This document shows, piece by piece, positions 52,524 to 61,508 of a DNA stretch of 64,000 nucleotides. Position 1 is the first letter of the stretch; the number at the start of each line of letters is the position of its first letter. The notes under the pieces are model-generated. The model saw only the letters and a list, made by a program, of their open reading frames with translations. It ran no database searches and was not told the origin of the DNA. The position numbers were made by a program, and so were the translations under genes. Source of the stretch: Palsa-504 sp963744005 (GTDB lineage Bacteria > Actinomycetota > Actinomycetes > Streptosporangiales > Streptosporangiaceae); the NCBI GenBank assembly GCA_963744005.1, contig CAVURU010000003.1, forward strand, positions 2,108,001 through 2,172,000, given 5' to 3'.

Positions 52524-53498
52524 TTAGCCGCGGCGTTTGGTGATTTCGTCGGTGAGGGCGGGGATGACGTCGTGGAGGTCGCCGATGATGCCGTAGTCGG
52601 CGAGCTCGAAGATGGGGGCCTCGGGGTCCTTGTTGACCGCGGCGATGGTCTTGGAGGTCTGCATCCCGGCCCGGTGCTGGATCGCGCCGGAGATCCCGAT
52701 GGCCAGGTACAGCTGCGGCGAGACCGTCTTGCCGGTCTGCCCGACCTGGTTGGAATGCGGGTACCAGCCCGCGTCCACCGCCGCCCGCGACGCCCCGACC
52801 GCCCCGCCCAGCAGGTCAGCCAGCTTCTCGATCATCGCGAAATGCTCCGGGCCGCCCAGCCCCCGCCCGCCCGAGACCACCACCGCCGCCTCGGTCAGCT
52901 CCGGCCGCCCGGAGGACGCCCGGACCTCACGGCCCGTCACCGTCGTGGCCAGAGCAGCCGGCGACAGCTCCACCGACACCTCCGTCACCTCCGGCGTCAC
53001 CGCCGCGGGCTCCGGGCTCGTCGCGTTCGGCTTCACCGCGATCACCGGCACCCCCTTCGTCACCGCCGAGGTGACCAGGAACGACGCCGCGAACACCGAC
53101 TGCGTCGCCACCACGCCCGGCCCCGACCCGTCCCCGGCCGCCACGTCCACCGCATCAGAGATGAACCCCGACTCCAGCCGCAACGCCAGCCGCGCCCCGA
53201 TCTCCTTACCCTCCGGCGACGCCGTCAGCAGCACCCCGGACAACTCCCCGGCCTGCCCCGCGATCTGCTGCAGCGCATCCACCTTCGCCACCACCAGATG
53301 ATCAGTCACCGCCTGATCACCCACCACGAACACCTTCGCCGCCCCGTACTCACCCAGCACCGGCACCGCCCCCGCCGCCGCCGGCCCGAACACCACCGCG
53401 GCCGGCTCGCCGATCCGCCGGGCCAGCGTCAGCAGCTCCAGAGTCGGCTTCGGCACCGACCCGTCCACCGCATCCACCACCACAAGGACCACGCCCAT
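52524..53498 (-). CDS. etfA: Electron transfer flavoprotein alpha subunit
   Basis: 324 residues from ATG 53498 (AGGA at 6 bases). The C-terminal FAD domain has VVSGGRGLGGPEHFAMIEKLADLLGGAVGASRAAVDAGW, GQTGKTVSPQLYLAIGISGAIQHRAGM and the closing DLHDVIPALTDEI. It takes electrons from acyl-CoA dehydrogenases and passes them to ETF-quinone oxidoreductase. It is 73 bases downstream of etfB. Codons in its first two thirds end mostly in G or T, unlike its last part and most neighbours. Confidence 0.95.
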   Translation of the reverse strand: MGVVLVVVDAVDGSVPKPTLELLTLARRIGEPAAVVFGPAAAGAVPVLGEYGAAKVFVVGDQAVTDHLVVAKVDALQQIAGQAGELSGVLLTASPEGKEIGARLALRLESGFISDAVDVAAGDGSGPGVVATQSVFAASFLVTSAVTKGVPVIAVKPNATSPEPAAVTPEVTEVSVELSPAALATTVTGREVRASSGRPELTEAAVVVSGGRGLGGPEHFAMIEKLADLLGGAVGASRAAVDAGWYPHSNQVGQTGKTVSPQLYLAIGISGAIQHRAGMQTSKTIAAVNKDPEAPIFELADYGIIGDLHDVIPALTDEITKRRG

Positions 53499-53571
53499 GA
53501 CATTCCTGCCTCTCTGCGACACACCCGCCAGGGACCAGCCCCGGCCCGATAACCGACCCGGCTAGACCCGC

Positions 53572-54357
53572 CTAGATGAACCGCTGCGCGACCAGGAAAT
53601 CAGCCAGCGCCGACCCCCCGTCACCATCGTCCTTCACCATCTCACCCGCCGTCCGCGCCGGACGCCGCTCCGCCGCCACCACCGACGACCACGCCGCCCC
53701 CAGGCCCACCAGCGACGCGTCAATCCCCAGATCCGCCAGGCTCCACGTCGTCACCGGCTTCTTCTTCGCCGCCATGATCCCCTTGAACGACGGATACCGC
53801 GCCTCACCCGTCCGGTCCGTCACCGACACCAGCGCCGGCAACGACGACGACACCGTCTCCGAGCTCATATCCGAATCACGCACGATCTGGACCCCGTCCC
53901 CCGACACCGACAACGACCCCGCATACGTCACCGCCGGCACCCCCAGACGCTCCGCCAGCAACGCCGGCACCACACCCATCCCCGCATCCGTCGACGCCAT
54001 CCCCGTCACCACCAGATCAAACCCGATCCGCTCCACCGCCGCCGCCAGCACCAGCGACGTCGCGAACGCATCCGACCCGTGCAACGCCTCATCCGACACG
54101 TGAACCGCCGCATCACCCCCCATCGACAACGCCTTCCGCAACGCCTCCGCCGCACCCGCCGGCCCCATCGACAGATACGTCAGCTCCCACCCCCCGCCCG
54201 CCTCCTGCACCCGCAGCGCCTGCTCCGCCGCATACTCATCCAGCTCCGACAACCGCCCCGGAACCCCATCCCGATCCAGCGTCCCATCCGCCGCGAACCG
54301 CCGGTCCGACGTCAGATCCGGAGTGAACTTCACCAGCACGACAAGCTTCGGCACCAC
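53572..54357 (-). CDS. etfB: Electron transfer flavoprotein beta subunit
   Basis: 261 residues from GTG 54357 (GTG 54354 possible). KLVVLVKFTPD at the start, SELDEYAAEQALRVQEAGGGWELTYLSMGPAGAAEALRKALSMGGDAAVHVSD, and FDLVVTGMASTDAGMGVVPALLAERLGVP are ETF beta features for AMP/FAD handling. Codon use is strongly G/T-ending (GCG, GGG, GAT), unlike the C-ending bias of the neighbours at 43-52 kb. It forms the flavoprotein with etfA for the dehydrogenases in this cluster. Confidence 0.94.
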   Translation of the reverse strand: MVPKLVVLVKFTPDLTSDRRFAADGTLDRDGVPGRLSELDEYAAEQALRVQEAGGGWELTYLSMGPAGAAEALRKALSMGGDAAVHVSDEALHGSDAFATSLVLAAAVERIGFDLVVTGMASTDAGMGVVPALLAERLGVPAVTYAGSLSVSGDGVQIVRDSDMSSETVSSSLPALVSVTDRTGEARYPSFKGIMAAKKKPVTTWSLADLGIDASLVGLGAAWSSVVAAERRPARTAGEMVKDDGDGGSALADFLVAQRFI

Positions 54358-54609
54358 GAACCACCCTCACCAGAAACTCAGGACCACAACCCGAAAGCCG
54401 CAGCCACCCGGACACCCAGCAGCAAAACCCACGAAACTTACCCGACCATCAAAACTAACAGCCACCACCCCGGCACACCAGGGGCGATCCCGGAGAGCTG
54501 GTCGGGCGGGCCGCGCGCCGGTGACGGCGGCCTCGATAAGCTACGATATTCATGAAACTAATCCGCCCTCTCGGAACATGACGGGCGGACGACCGAAGGC
54601 CAGGAAGTC

Positions 54610-55014
54610 ATGACCATTGACGCCACTTCGTCGCGGCCACCGACCGAGATCTTCAAGGCCCTCGCCGACCCGGTGCGGTGGGACATCGTCATGCAGATGG
54701 CGGCGGTCGACGAGCTCGCCTGCATGACGCTCGAGGACACGCTGCCCGTCTCGAAGCCGACGATCTCCTACCACACCAAGATCCTGTACCACGCGGGCCT
54801 GATCACGGTGCGCAAGGCGGGGCGCAACTACTACTACTCGCTGCGCCGGGATGTGCTGCGCGACCTGCTGTCCGGCCTGCGGGCGCTGACCCCGGACGCG
54901 CCGTCCGGCGCCGCCCCGGGCCAGGAGGTCCGGGTCGCGGTGAGCCGCCTGCGCCAGCGAGGCGGCGGAGATAACAGCGCACTGGACGAATCGGTCCGTT
55001 CGCCGGCGAGCTGA
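54610..55014 (+). CDS. ArsR-family winged-helix regulator (paralogue of the one at 47875)
   Basis: 134 residues from ATG 54610 with AGGAAG upstream. PTEIFKALADPVRWDIVMQMAAVDELAC, DTLPVSKPTISYHTKILYHAGLITVRKAGRNYYYSLRRDVLRDLLSGLRAL: about two thirds identical to the protein at 47875 over the domain. No metal-binding cysteine pattern. It is divergent from etfB and is the likely local regulator of the ETF and dehydrogenase genes. The repeated TCTTGTCAAGA element lies 105 bases past its stop. Confidence 0.92.
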   Translation: MTIDATSSRPPTEIFKALADPVRWDIVMQMAAVDELACMTLEDTLPVSKPTISYHTKILYHAGLITVRKAGRNYYYSLRRDVLRDLLSGLRALTPDAPSGAAPGQEVRVAVSRLRQRGGGDNSALDESVRSPAS

Positions 55015-55043
55015 CGTCCGCTCCGCTCCGGCTGGCCGGTCCA

Positions 55044-55157
55044 CCAACAGCGAGATGACCCCGCCGCTCAGGTAGACCACGGAACCTCCACGTTGGCCAT
55101 CCTCCAGCACGCCATGCGATCTTGTCAAGACATAGCGTCTATCGACTTGACGCTATG
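55044..55157. promoter_or_regulatory. Copy 1 of a duplicated leader element with hairpin
   Basis: Related over about 100 bases to 63522-63624. It holds TCTTGTCAAGA (55120-55130), CGTCTA (55136-55141) and a perfect 9-bp hairpin CATAGCGTC (55131-55139) / GACGCTATG (55149-55157). On the minus strand GGAGG and a GTG follow at 55085-55074. It lies between the 3-prime ends of two convergent genes, where a promoter is not expected. Confidence 0.55.
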
Positions 55158-55249
55158 CCACTTGCTGGCCCCGGTTAGCCCCGGGGGCCGCGCCGCCCGG
55201 AGACGCGTGTCCTACGCCTCCGGGCGAGCGGATCCGGTCGCGCCGCCTG

Positions 55250-56281
55250 CTAGGCGATGCGGGCGGCGTAGGCCTTGGCGATGGTGACGTAGTCATCGGT
55301 GGCCGACCCGGCCAGCGCGGCCCAGGCCTTGCCCCGCACGAAGTACAACGTCGCGTCCGCCTCCCGGGCCACCCCCAGGCCGCCCTGCACATGCGCGGAA
55401 ATCGACACCCCGCGCCCGGCCACCTCCCGCGCATACGCAAACGCGATCAACGGCAGATCCGGCCGCGCCTCCGGGTCGTTCTCCAGCATCCACGCCGCCT
55501 TCCGGATCAGGTTCCGGCCCCCCGTCACCCCGATCGCCACATCCGCCAGCGGGAACGCCACCCCCTGCAACGCCCCGATCGGCACCCCCATCGTCCGCCG
55601 CGTCTTGGTGAACTCCACCCCGATCCACATCGACCGCTCCGTCAGCCCGATCAGCGCCGCCGCCGTCAGCAGCTTCCACTCCGCCACCGCCCGGCCATAC
55701 TCCGCCGCCGCCTGATCCCCGCTGGCCAGCACCGTCCGGGACTTCCCGGCCGGCTCCCACCACCCCGCCGCCGACCCGCCCTGATTCGCCACATGCGCCG
55801 ACGCGTCCCCCGAGAACAACACCAGCTCATTCCCGTCCAGCGCGATCACATCCCCCGAAATACTCGCCTCCGGGACCAGCTGACGAACCCCCTTCACCGG
55901 CGCCAGCGCCAGCGTGAAGACCCGGTCCCCGCCCAACGCGGCCGTGATCAGCTCGCCGTCCGCACCCGTCCGGGCCAGCAGCCGCGACGCCACCACATGC
56001 GCGATCAGCGGAACCGGCGCCATCACCGACCCCGCCTCCTCCGCCACCAGGGTCAGGTCCACCAGGCTCGACCCGTCCCCCCCGGCCTCCGCCGGCAGGC
56101 CCATCGACACCGCGCCCATCCCCACCAGCCGCTTCCACAGACCCGGCGCATACCCCGCCGCCTCCGTCTCCCGCACCAGCGAGGACGGGCACTCCTTCTC
56201 AAAGAAATCGCGGAACGACCCCGCGATCATCTCCTGGTAATCCTCCAGCGCAAAATCCTGCAACCGCAGCTCAGCATCCAT
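55250..56281 (-). CDS. Acyl-CoA dehydrogenase
   Basis: 343 residues from ATG 56281. LQDFALEDYQEMIAGSFRDFFEKECPSSLVRE, GMGAVSMGLPAEAGGDGSSLVDLTLVAEEAGS, then a shortened middle domain and a C-terminal helical domain (EFTKTRRTMGVPIGALQGVAFPLADVAIGV, GVSISAHVQGGLGVAREADATLYFVRGKAW). It resembles the small-subunit ACADs but has no neighbouring large partner, so it may pair with one of those at 46-51 kb. It lies 61 bases downstream of an enoyl-CoA hydratase gene. Codons end mostly in G/T. Confidence 0.88.
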   Translation of the reverse strand: MDAELRLQDFALEDYQEMIAGSFRDFFEKECPSSLVRETEAAGYAPGLWKRLVGMGAVSMGLPAEAGGDGSSLVDLTLVAEEAGSVMAPVPLIAHVVASRLLARTGADGELITAALGGDRVFTLALAPVKGVRQLVPEASISGDVIALDGNELVLFSGDASAHVANQGGSAAGWWEPAGKSRTVLASGDQAAAEYGRAVAEWKLLTAAALIGLTERSMWIGVEFTKTRRTMGVPIGALQGVAFPLADVAIGVTGGRNLIRKAAWMLENDPEARPDLPLIAFAYAREVAGRGVSISAHVQGGLGVAREADATLYFVRGKAWAALAGSATDDYVTIAKAYAARIA

Positions 56282-56342
56282 GCCCGACGACCTCCCGATC
56301 ACGTTCCCGCATTGCCTGCGCCCGCCTGGTCCGGCCCGGCGT

Positions 56343-57158
56343 CTACCGCATCTTCCAGTTGGGGGCCCGCTTCTCGGCGAAGGCCCGCGGCCCCTCCAGC
56401 GCATCCTCGGTCTGCGCCAGCTCAGCCGACAGAATGTCCCGCAGCATCTCCGCCTGCGGGATCGTCATCTCCACGCCCTCCTTGACCAGCCGCTTGATCT
56501 CCTGCATGGCCAGCGGCGCACCCAGCAAGATCTCATCCGCGATCGACTGCGCCACCTTCATCACGTCATCACGATCGGCGGCGATCTGCTGGATGATGCC
56601 GATCTGGTAGGCCCGCTCGGAGCTGATCGGCGAGCCGGTCAGCGCGATGCGCAGCGCCTCGGCCAGCGGGATCATCCGCGGCAGGTTGATGAGCCCGGGC
56701 CAGGCCAGGATGCTGCGCCGCGACTCCGGCAGGCCGAAGGTCGACTTGGCGCTGGCCACCCGGATGTCACAGGAGATGGCCAGCTCGAAGCCGCCCGCCA
56801 GGCAGTACCCGTCAATGGCGGCGATGACCGGCTTGCGGCACTTGCTCACCGCGGCGAAGGGGTTGAAGGTCTCGCCGTCCGCCGGGCCGATGCTCCGCTT
56901 CGCGCCGGTGGCGACCTGCTCGGCCTGCCGGGCCGCCATCTCCTTCAGGTCCGCGCCCGCGGAGAAGGCCCGGCCGCCCTCGCCGGTCATGATCACGACC
57001 AGCACGTCGTCATCCCGCGCGATCTCGCGGTACACCGTGCCCAGGTCGGCGAGCAGGCCCTGGCTCAGCGCGTTCATCGCCTCGGGCCGGTTCAGCGTGA
57101 CCCACGCCACCCGGTTCTTGACCTCGTACTTGACGAACTTGGTGTCAACTCCAGGCAC
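56343..57158 (-). CDS. Enoyl-CoA hydratase/isomerase family protein
   Basis: 271 residues. VAWVTLNRPEAMNALSQGLL, GGRAFSAGADLKEMAARQ (oxyanion hole), KPVIAAIDGYCLAGGFELAISCDIRVAS (second oxyanion Gly pair) and STFGLPESRRSILAWPGLINLPRMI are crotonase features. The usual GGT catalytic Glu region is altered, so it might hydrate, isomerise or cleave another bond. It shares the operon with the ACAD gene at 55250. The TCTTGTCAAGA element (57266) lies upstream, between it and the divergent moxR. Confidence 0.92.
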   Translation of the reverse strand: MPGVDTKFVKYEVKNRVAWVTLNRPEAMNALSQGLLADLGTVYREIARDDDVLVVIMTGEGGRAFSAGADLKEMAARQAEQVATGAKRSIGPADGETFNPFAAVSKCRKPVIAAIDGYCLAGGFELAISCDIRVASAKSTFGLPESRRSILAWPGLINLPRMIPLAEALRIALTGSPISSERAYQIGIIQQIAADRDDVMKVAQSIADEILLGAPLAMQEIKRLVKEGVEMTIPQAEMLRDILSAELAQTEDALEGPRAFAEKRAPNWKMR

Positions 57159-57252
57159 TGATGCTCCTATCAGGCGTTCAGGAAGGCTGATGAGGCCCCG
57201 ATCGCCCGGGCGCAGACCACCTCATCTTCGCGTTTGTCGATGTAATCGTGTG

Positions 57253-57289
57253 TCTTGTCAGTTCGTCTTGTCAAGAGGCACACCGTCTA
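57253..57289. promoter_or_regulatory. TCTTGTCAAGA element between the hydratase and moxR genes
   Basis: Partial copy TCTTGTCA at 57253-57260, full palindrome TCTTGTCAAGA at 57266-57276, then CGTCTA at 57284-57289, 7 bases later as at 63.6 kb. On the minus strand it contains TTGACA. It sits between divergent genes and could control both. Confidence 0.55.
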
Positions 57290-57404
57290 GCACGATGGCA
57301 GGCAGGGGGCGGCGGTCACCTCGGTGAGCTGCCGGAACCTTGTTATGATGATAGATGCATGGGAATCGAAGTGATGGCCCGCATACGGCGTGATCAGGAG
57401 CCAG

Positions 57405-58336
57405 ATGACTGACAATGCGCAGGCGATGCACCGCCCCGTCCACCAGCAGCGGCTCGGCTCGGTCAGCGAGATCACCAGCCTGCTGGGCAGCGTCGGCTAC
57501 CTGGCCACCGATCACGTGAGCACGGTGCTGCAGCTGGCCGACCAGCTGGGCAAGCCCATCCTGGTCGAGGGGCCGACCGGGACGGGCAAGACCGAGCTGG
57601 CCACCAGCCTGGCCGCGGCGTCGGGCACCCGGCTGATCCGGATGCAGTGCTACGAGGGCCTGGACGAGGGCAAGGCGCTGTACGAGTGGAACTACTCCAA
57701 GCAGCTGCTGCGCATCATGGCCGACCGGATGAGCGGCTGGGGCGGCGAGGCCGGGCACGAGTCGAACATCTTCAGCGACGAGTTCCTGCTGACCCGCCCG
57801 CTGCTGGACGCGATCAGGTCGACCGAGCCGGTGATCCTGCTCATCGACGAGGTCGACCGGCTGGACGTCGAGGCCGAGGCGCTGCTGCTGGAGATCCTGT
57901 CCGACTTCCAGGTGTCCATCCCCGGGATCGGCACGGTGACCGGCCTGCAGATACCGATGGTCTTCCTGACCTCCAACAGCACCCGGGACCTGTCCGAGGC
58001 GCTCAAGCGGCGCTGCCTGTACCTGTACATCGACTATCCGAGCACCGAGCGCGAGCGGGACATCCTGCGCTCCCGGGTGCCCGGTATCTCCGAGCACCTG
58101 GCTCAGCAGCTGGCCGCGTTCGTGGCCGGGCTGCGCCAGCTGGACCTGCAGCAGAGCCCGTCAGTGGCGAAGACGCTGGAGTGGGCCCGGACGCTGCTGT
58201 CGCTCGGCGCGCAGGACCTGGACGAGGGACTGGCCGCGCAGTCGCTGGAGACCGTGCTGGTCCAGCGGGCCGACATCGAGCGGGCCGCAGCCGCGCTGAA
58301 CGCCGGTCGCCTGCTGTCGCCGGCCGCCTGCGGTAA
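57405..58336 (+). CDS. MoxR-family AAA ATPase (CoxD-like), 3-prime end probably frameshifted
   Basis: ATG 57405, GGAG four bases upstream. Walker A VEGPTGTGKTELA (56-63), QCYEGLDEGKALYEWNYSKQLLRI, Walker B PVILLIDEVDRLDVE and SNSTRDLSEALKRRCLYLYIDYP are as in CoxD-type MoxR proteins. As written the frame runs on to 59327, antisense to the whole next moxR gene. One missing base near 58305 would end it at TAA 58334-58336 with 310 residues, matching the 313 of its paralogue and placing a terminator 17 bases later. I therefore give the shorter end. It likely helps insert the metal-sulfur cofactor of a molybdenum hydroxylase. Confidence 0.8.
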
Positions 58337-58353
58337 CCCGGCCGAGAACCACG

Positions 58354-58383
58354 AACGGCCCACGGCAGGCGCCGTGGGCCGTT
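58354..58383. terminator. Bidirectional terminator between convergent moxR genes
   Basis: AACGGCCCACGGC (58354-58366) and GCCGTGGGCCGTT (58371-58383) make a perfect 13-bp stem around AGGC. It is 17 bases after the expected stop of the left moxR and 14 bases from the stop of the right moxR. Confidence 0.85.
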
Positions 58384-58397
58384 CGCTTATCAGTGGG

Positions 58398-59339
58398 TCA
58401 GCCGACCATCCGGCCGCGGGTGGTGGCCGGGGCCTGCAGGTCAGCCGTGGCCTTCTCGATGTCGGCCTGGTTCTTCAGCAGCACGTGCAGCGTGCTGACG
58501 ACCAGGTCGGTGGTGACTTCCTTGACCCCCAGCAGGGCGAGCGTCTGGGCCCAGTCGAGCGTCTCGGAGACCGACGGCCGCTTCTTCAGGTCCAGCGCCC
58601 GCAGCGACCGCACGACGTCGGCGATCTGGCGGGCCAGGTCACTGCTGACACCCGGGACGCGGGACAGGATGATCGCCTGCTCCCGCTCGGGCGACGGGTA
58701 GTCGATGAACAGGTAGAGGCAGCGCCGCTTGAGCGCCTCGGACAGCTCGCGGGAGTTGTTCGAGGTGAGGAACACGATCGGCTTCTGGGCGCCGGTGACC
58801 GTGCCGAACTCGGGAATCGAGACCTGGTAGTCCGAGAGCACCTCGAGCAGCAGGGCCTCGGTCTCGACGTCCAGCCGGTCGACCTCGTCGATGAGCAGGA
58901 CGACCGGATCCAGGGCGCGGATGGCGGCCAGCAGCGGCCGGGTGAGCAGGAACTCCTCGCTGAAGATGTCAGCCTGCAGGTCGGCCCAGTCGGCCGGCCC
59001 GCGCTCGTCGCTGGACCGCTCGGCCTGGATGCGGAGCAGCTGCTTGGAGTAGTTCCACTCATACAGCGCCTTGGCCTCGTCCAGGCCCTCGTAGCACTGC
59101 AGGCGGATCAGCCGCCGTCCGTCCATGGCCGCGACGCTCTTGGCCAGCTCGGTCTTGCCCGTCCCGGCGGGGCCCTCGACCAGGGTCGGCTTGCCGAGCC
59201 GCTCGCCGAGGTAGACCACCGAGGAAATGCGCTCGTCAGGCAGGTACCCGACTTCGCGCAGTTGGCTGCCGACCTGCTCCGGCGAAGCGAACCGGCTCTC
59301 CTGGCCGTCGGCCTGGGCCGTATCTGAACGCCGGTCCAC
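58398..59339 (-). CDS. MoxR-family AAA ATPase (CoxD-like), second copy
   Basis: 313 residues. VEGPAGTGKTELAKSVAA (Walker A), LQCYEGLDEAKALYEWNYSKQLLRIQAE, DPVVLLIDEVDRLDVETEALLLEVLSDYQVSIPEFGTVTGAQKP (Walker B) and SNNSRELSEALKRRCLYLFIDYPSPERE. About 60% identical to the copy at 57405, with which it converges. In Cox-type loci a single CoxD is usual; two suggest two client enzymes or a mixed ring. It is preceded on the same strand, 144 bases upstream, by the HAD-like gene. Confidence 0.93.
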   Translation of the reverse strand: MDRRSDTAQADGQESRFASPEQVGSQLREVGYLPDERISSVVYLGERLGKPTLVEGPAGTGKTELAKSVAAMDGRRLIRLQCYEGLDEAKALYEWNYSKQLLRIQAERSSDERGPADWADLQADIFSEEFLLTRPLLAAIRALDPVVLLIDEVDRLDVETEALLLEVLSDYQVSIPEFGTVTGAQKPIVFLTSNNSRELSEALKRRCLYLFIDYPSPEREQAIILSRVPGVSSDLARQIADVVRSLRALDLKKRPSVSETLDWAQTLALLGVKEVTTDLVVSTLHVLLKNQADIEKATADLQAPATTRGRMVG

Positions 59340-59483
59340 TAGCGCCTGCCCTTCCGTCCGGTGCGCGGAGGCCGCGGCAGCCGGCGATTTCGGTGATTCC
59401 TCTTCTGTTCTGTTACCAGCATGTACCTGTAAGCCAAACCGTGACGGCCAGAAGAATTCTCGTCCTGGCCCGGGACGGCGACC

Positions 59484-59993
59484 TTAATAGATCCAGCCCA
59501 CGCTCGACGGCTCGGGAAGCTCCGTCACGTACAGGAACTCGAACCCGGCGAGCTTGGCGTAGTACTCATCGGAGTTGGTGTCGCCGATGTGCAGCCTGCG
59601 GGTGACCTTGAACGGCGCCGTGGTCTCGATCATGCGGTGCTTGTTGCACATGAAGTCCACTTCGATCCCGCCCGAGGCCCAGATCTGGCGCTGCTCGGAC
59701 AGGGTCCGGTCGGACGAGCTGCCGATGACGTAGCCGCGGGCCTTGGCCACGGCCACGTGCTCGAAGAGGATCGGTCCCGGGGGGTCCCCGGCGATCAGCG
59801 TGCCGTCGATGTCGAAGCTGACCAGGATCAGCCCGTTCTCCTCGTACGGCGGGTGCGGCATGCCGCCGTTGGTGGCGTTGTGAGCCTCAGTGGTGGGACG
59901 AGCGGTCGGGCGACCCAGGCGCGCGATCGCGCTCGCCCCGCTCGTTGCGCTGTCGCTAGACCCGCCCGTCGCGGGATCGGCTATGCCGGACAT
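59484..59993 (-). CDS. HAD-superfamily hydrolase-like protein
   Basis: 169 residues from ATG 59993 (AAGGAG at 5 bases). LILVSFDIDGTLIAGDPPGP contains the HAD motif D-x-D-G-T; SSSDRTL is motif II-like, and RLHIGDTNSDEYYAKLAGFEFLYV is the motif IV region with G-D-T-x-x-D. The N-terminal 45 residues are low-complexity. The phosphatase substrate is unknown. It lies downstream of the thiolase operon on the same strand, 104 bases after the last thiolase. Confidence 0.82.
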   Translation of the reverse strand: MSGIADPATGGSSDSATSGASAIARLGRPTARPTTEAHNATNGGMPHPPYEENGLILVSFDIDGTLIAGDPPGPILFEHVAVAKARGYVIGSSSDRTLSEQRQIWASGGIEVDFMCNKHRMIETTAPFKVTRRLHIGDTNSDEYYAKLAGFEFLYVTELPEPSSVGWIY

Positions 59994-60096
59994 CAAACTC
60001 CTTCGTGTCTTCGAGTGCTGATCGACGGGTTAGCGAGGACGGCGCTGTCATTTCGCATCGGCCCCTTGACCGGCAAAATCGGTTTTAGGTTGCCGG

Positions 60097-61455
60097 TTAC
60101 ACCGGGTCTTTACTGAGGGCGGCAAAGTTGCTGAACCAGGGCATGAAGCCGCCGCACACGCCCAGGCGCACGTCCTTCTTCATCTGGCGTTCCCCGGCCC
60201 GCCCTTGCAGCTGCTGGATGGTGTCAGTCCACAGCCAGAACCGGGTCCGCCCGCTGCCGATGTTCCCGCCGCTGGGCGAGATCGGGGTGGACCCGTTGAT
60301 GCTGATGTCCTGGCTGGTGAAGAAGTCCAAGCACTCCCCCTCTTTGACACCGAAGAAGCCGAAGCCTTCGACCCAGAACACGTGGAACAGGCTAAAACCA
60401 TCATACGCGTTCTCGAAGTGGACATCAGAGGGCGCTATACCAGCAGATTCGTACAGCCGGTGCGCGGTGCGGGCGGCCCAGCCCTGCACCTCTTCCAGCG
60501 TGTCGATGGTGCCGCGCGGGCGGAAGCCCCAGTAGGTCTGGCCGTCGTCCGATCCGCCGCTGGCGTGCCCCAGGACATAGACCGGAGGCTGCCGCATGTC
60601 CCGCGCGCGCTCGGCCGTGGTGAACAGGTAGGCGGCCGCGGTGTGGACCGGGATGTCGTTGTCGAGCAGGTTGGCCGGCTCGGCGATCCACCGGGAGGAC
60701 AGGTACTCCTCGGTGGTGATCGGCGTGGGCCGGTGCTGAGCCCAGTACCCCTCCGGCATGCGCAGCCCGTTGTTGCGGGAGTTGACCACGAACGGGGCCA
60801 TCATGTCGTGCGTCTTGCCGTACTTGTGCAGGTAGCGCTCGAAGTGCATGGCCGTGCCGTAGACCGGCGGCCCGGACAGCGCGCGGCCGTACTTGCCCGG
60901 CCCGGCCACGACCGGCTCCGCGTTCGCGCCGCGCTGGCCGTAGCGGCCGGGCAGGTTGTGCCAGCCCTTGACGGCGATCACGACCTGGCCCAGGCCGCGG
61001 CCGACCGATTCGATGGCGGCGGCCACGGCCATCGACATGCACAGCGGGACGGTCATCATGAACTTCAGCCCGGTGAGCTCGGGCAGGTTCTTGGCCAGCC
61101 ACTCCGGGCTCAGCTGGGTGAGCCCGTCCATCGGGTTGGAGGTGTTCTCGAAGGCGGCCAGAAAGTCCGCCGGGACCGGCTCGCCCTGCGGCCAGAAGGC
61201 GCCGGTGGTGGTCGACGTGTCGAACACCAGCCCGTCCACCTCGCCGGGGGCAACGCCCGCGTCCTCGATGGCCCTGCGGATGGCCAGGATGGCCCACGCG
61301 CCAATGCTCTTGTGCGGATCGCCGTCCCAGCGCCGCAGGGTCGGCGAGTGTCCTACGCCGACCGCCGCGACCTGGCCGCGATGGGACCACACGCCGGGAT
61401 CATCCGAGGTCCGGTACATCCCGGCGGCATTGGTGTAAACGGTGGGGGCCGTCAT
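60097..61455 (-). CDS. Thiolase-like (lipid-transfer type) protein, paralogue of the next gene
   Basis: 452 residues from ATG 61455. VAAVGVGHSPTLRRWDGDPHKSIGAWAILAIRRAIEDAGV, FMMTVPLCMSMAVAAAIESVGRG (Cys at the thiolase nucleophile position), YGTAMHFERYLHKYGKTHDMMAPFVVNSRNNG, DVHFENAYDGFSLFHVFWVEGFGFFG and SPSGGNIGSGRTRFW. About two thirds identical to the protein at 61509, which lies directly upstream in the operon. It probably works with a DUF35 partner (62914) in C-C bond cleavage of a CoA ester. Confidence 0.88.
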   Translation of the reverse strand: MTAPTVYTNAAGMYRTSDDPGVWSHRGQVAAVGVGHSPTLRRWDGDPHKSIGAWAILAIRRAIEDAGVAPGEVDGLVFDTSTTTGAFWPQGEPVPADFLAAFENTSNPMDGLTQLSPEWLAKNLPELTGLKFMMTVPLCMSMAVAAAIESVGRGLGQVVIAVKGWHNLPGRYGQRGANAEPVVAGPGKYGRALSGPPVYGTAMHFERYLHKYGKTHDMMAPFVVNSRNNGLRMPEGYWAQHRPTPITTEEYLSSRWIAEPANLLDNDIPVHTAAAYLFTTAERARDMRQPPVYVLGHASGGSDDGQTYWGFRPRGTIDTLEEVQGWAARTAHRLYESAGIAPSDVHFENAYDGFSLFHVFWVEGFGFFGVKEGECLDFFTSQDISINGSTPISPSGGNIGSGRTRFWLWTDTIQQLQGRAGERQMKKDVRLGVCGGFMPWFSNFAALSKDPV

Positions 61456-61508
61456 GCGTGGTGTCCTGCCATCCTTCTGGCCGCCTTCGAGATCTTCGGC
61501 TTGCTGGG

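Noticed and set aside
50970..53552. An 860-codon plus-strand frame over the VWA and etfA genes
   Set aside because: Antisense to two clearly conserved genes; it turns into Arg/His-rich low-complexity sequence and shows no domain.
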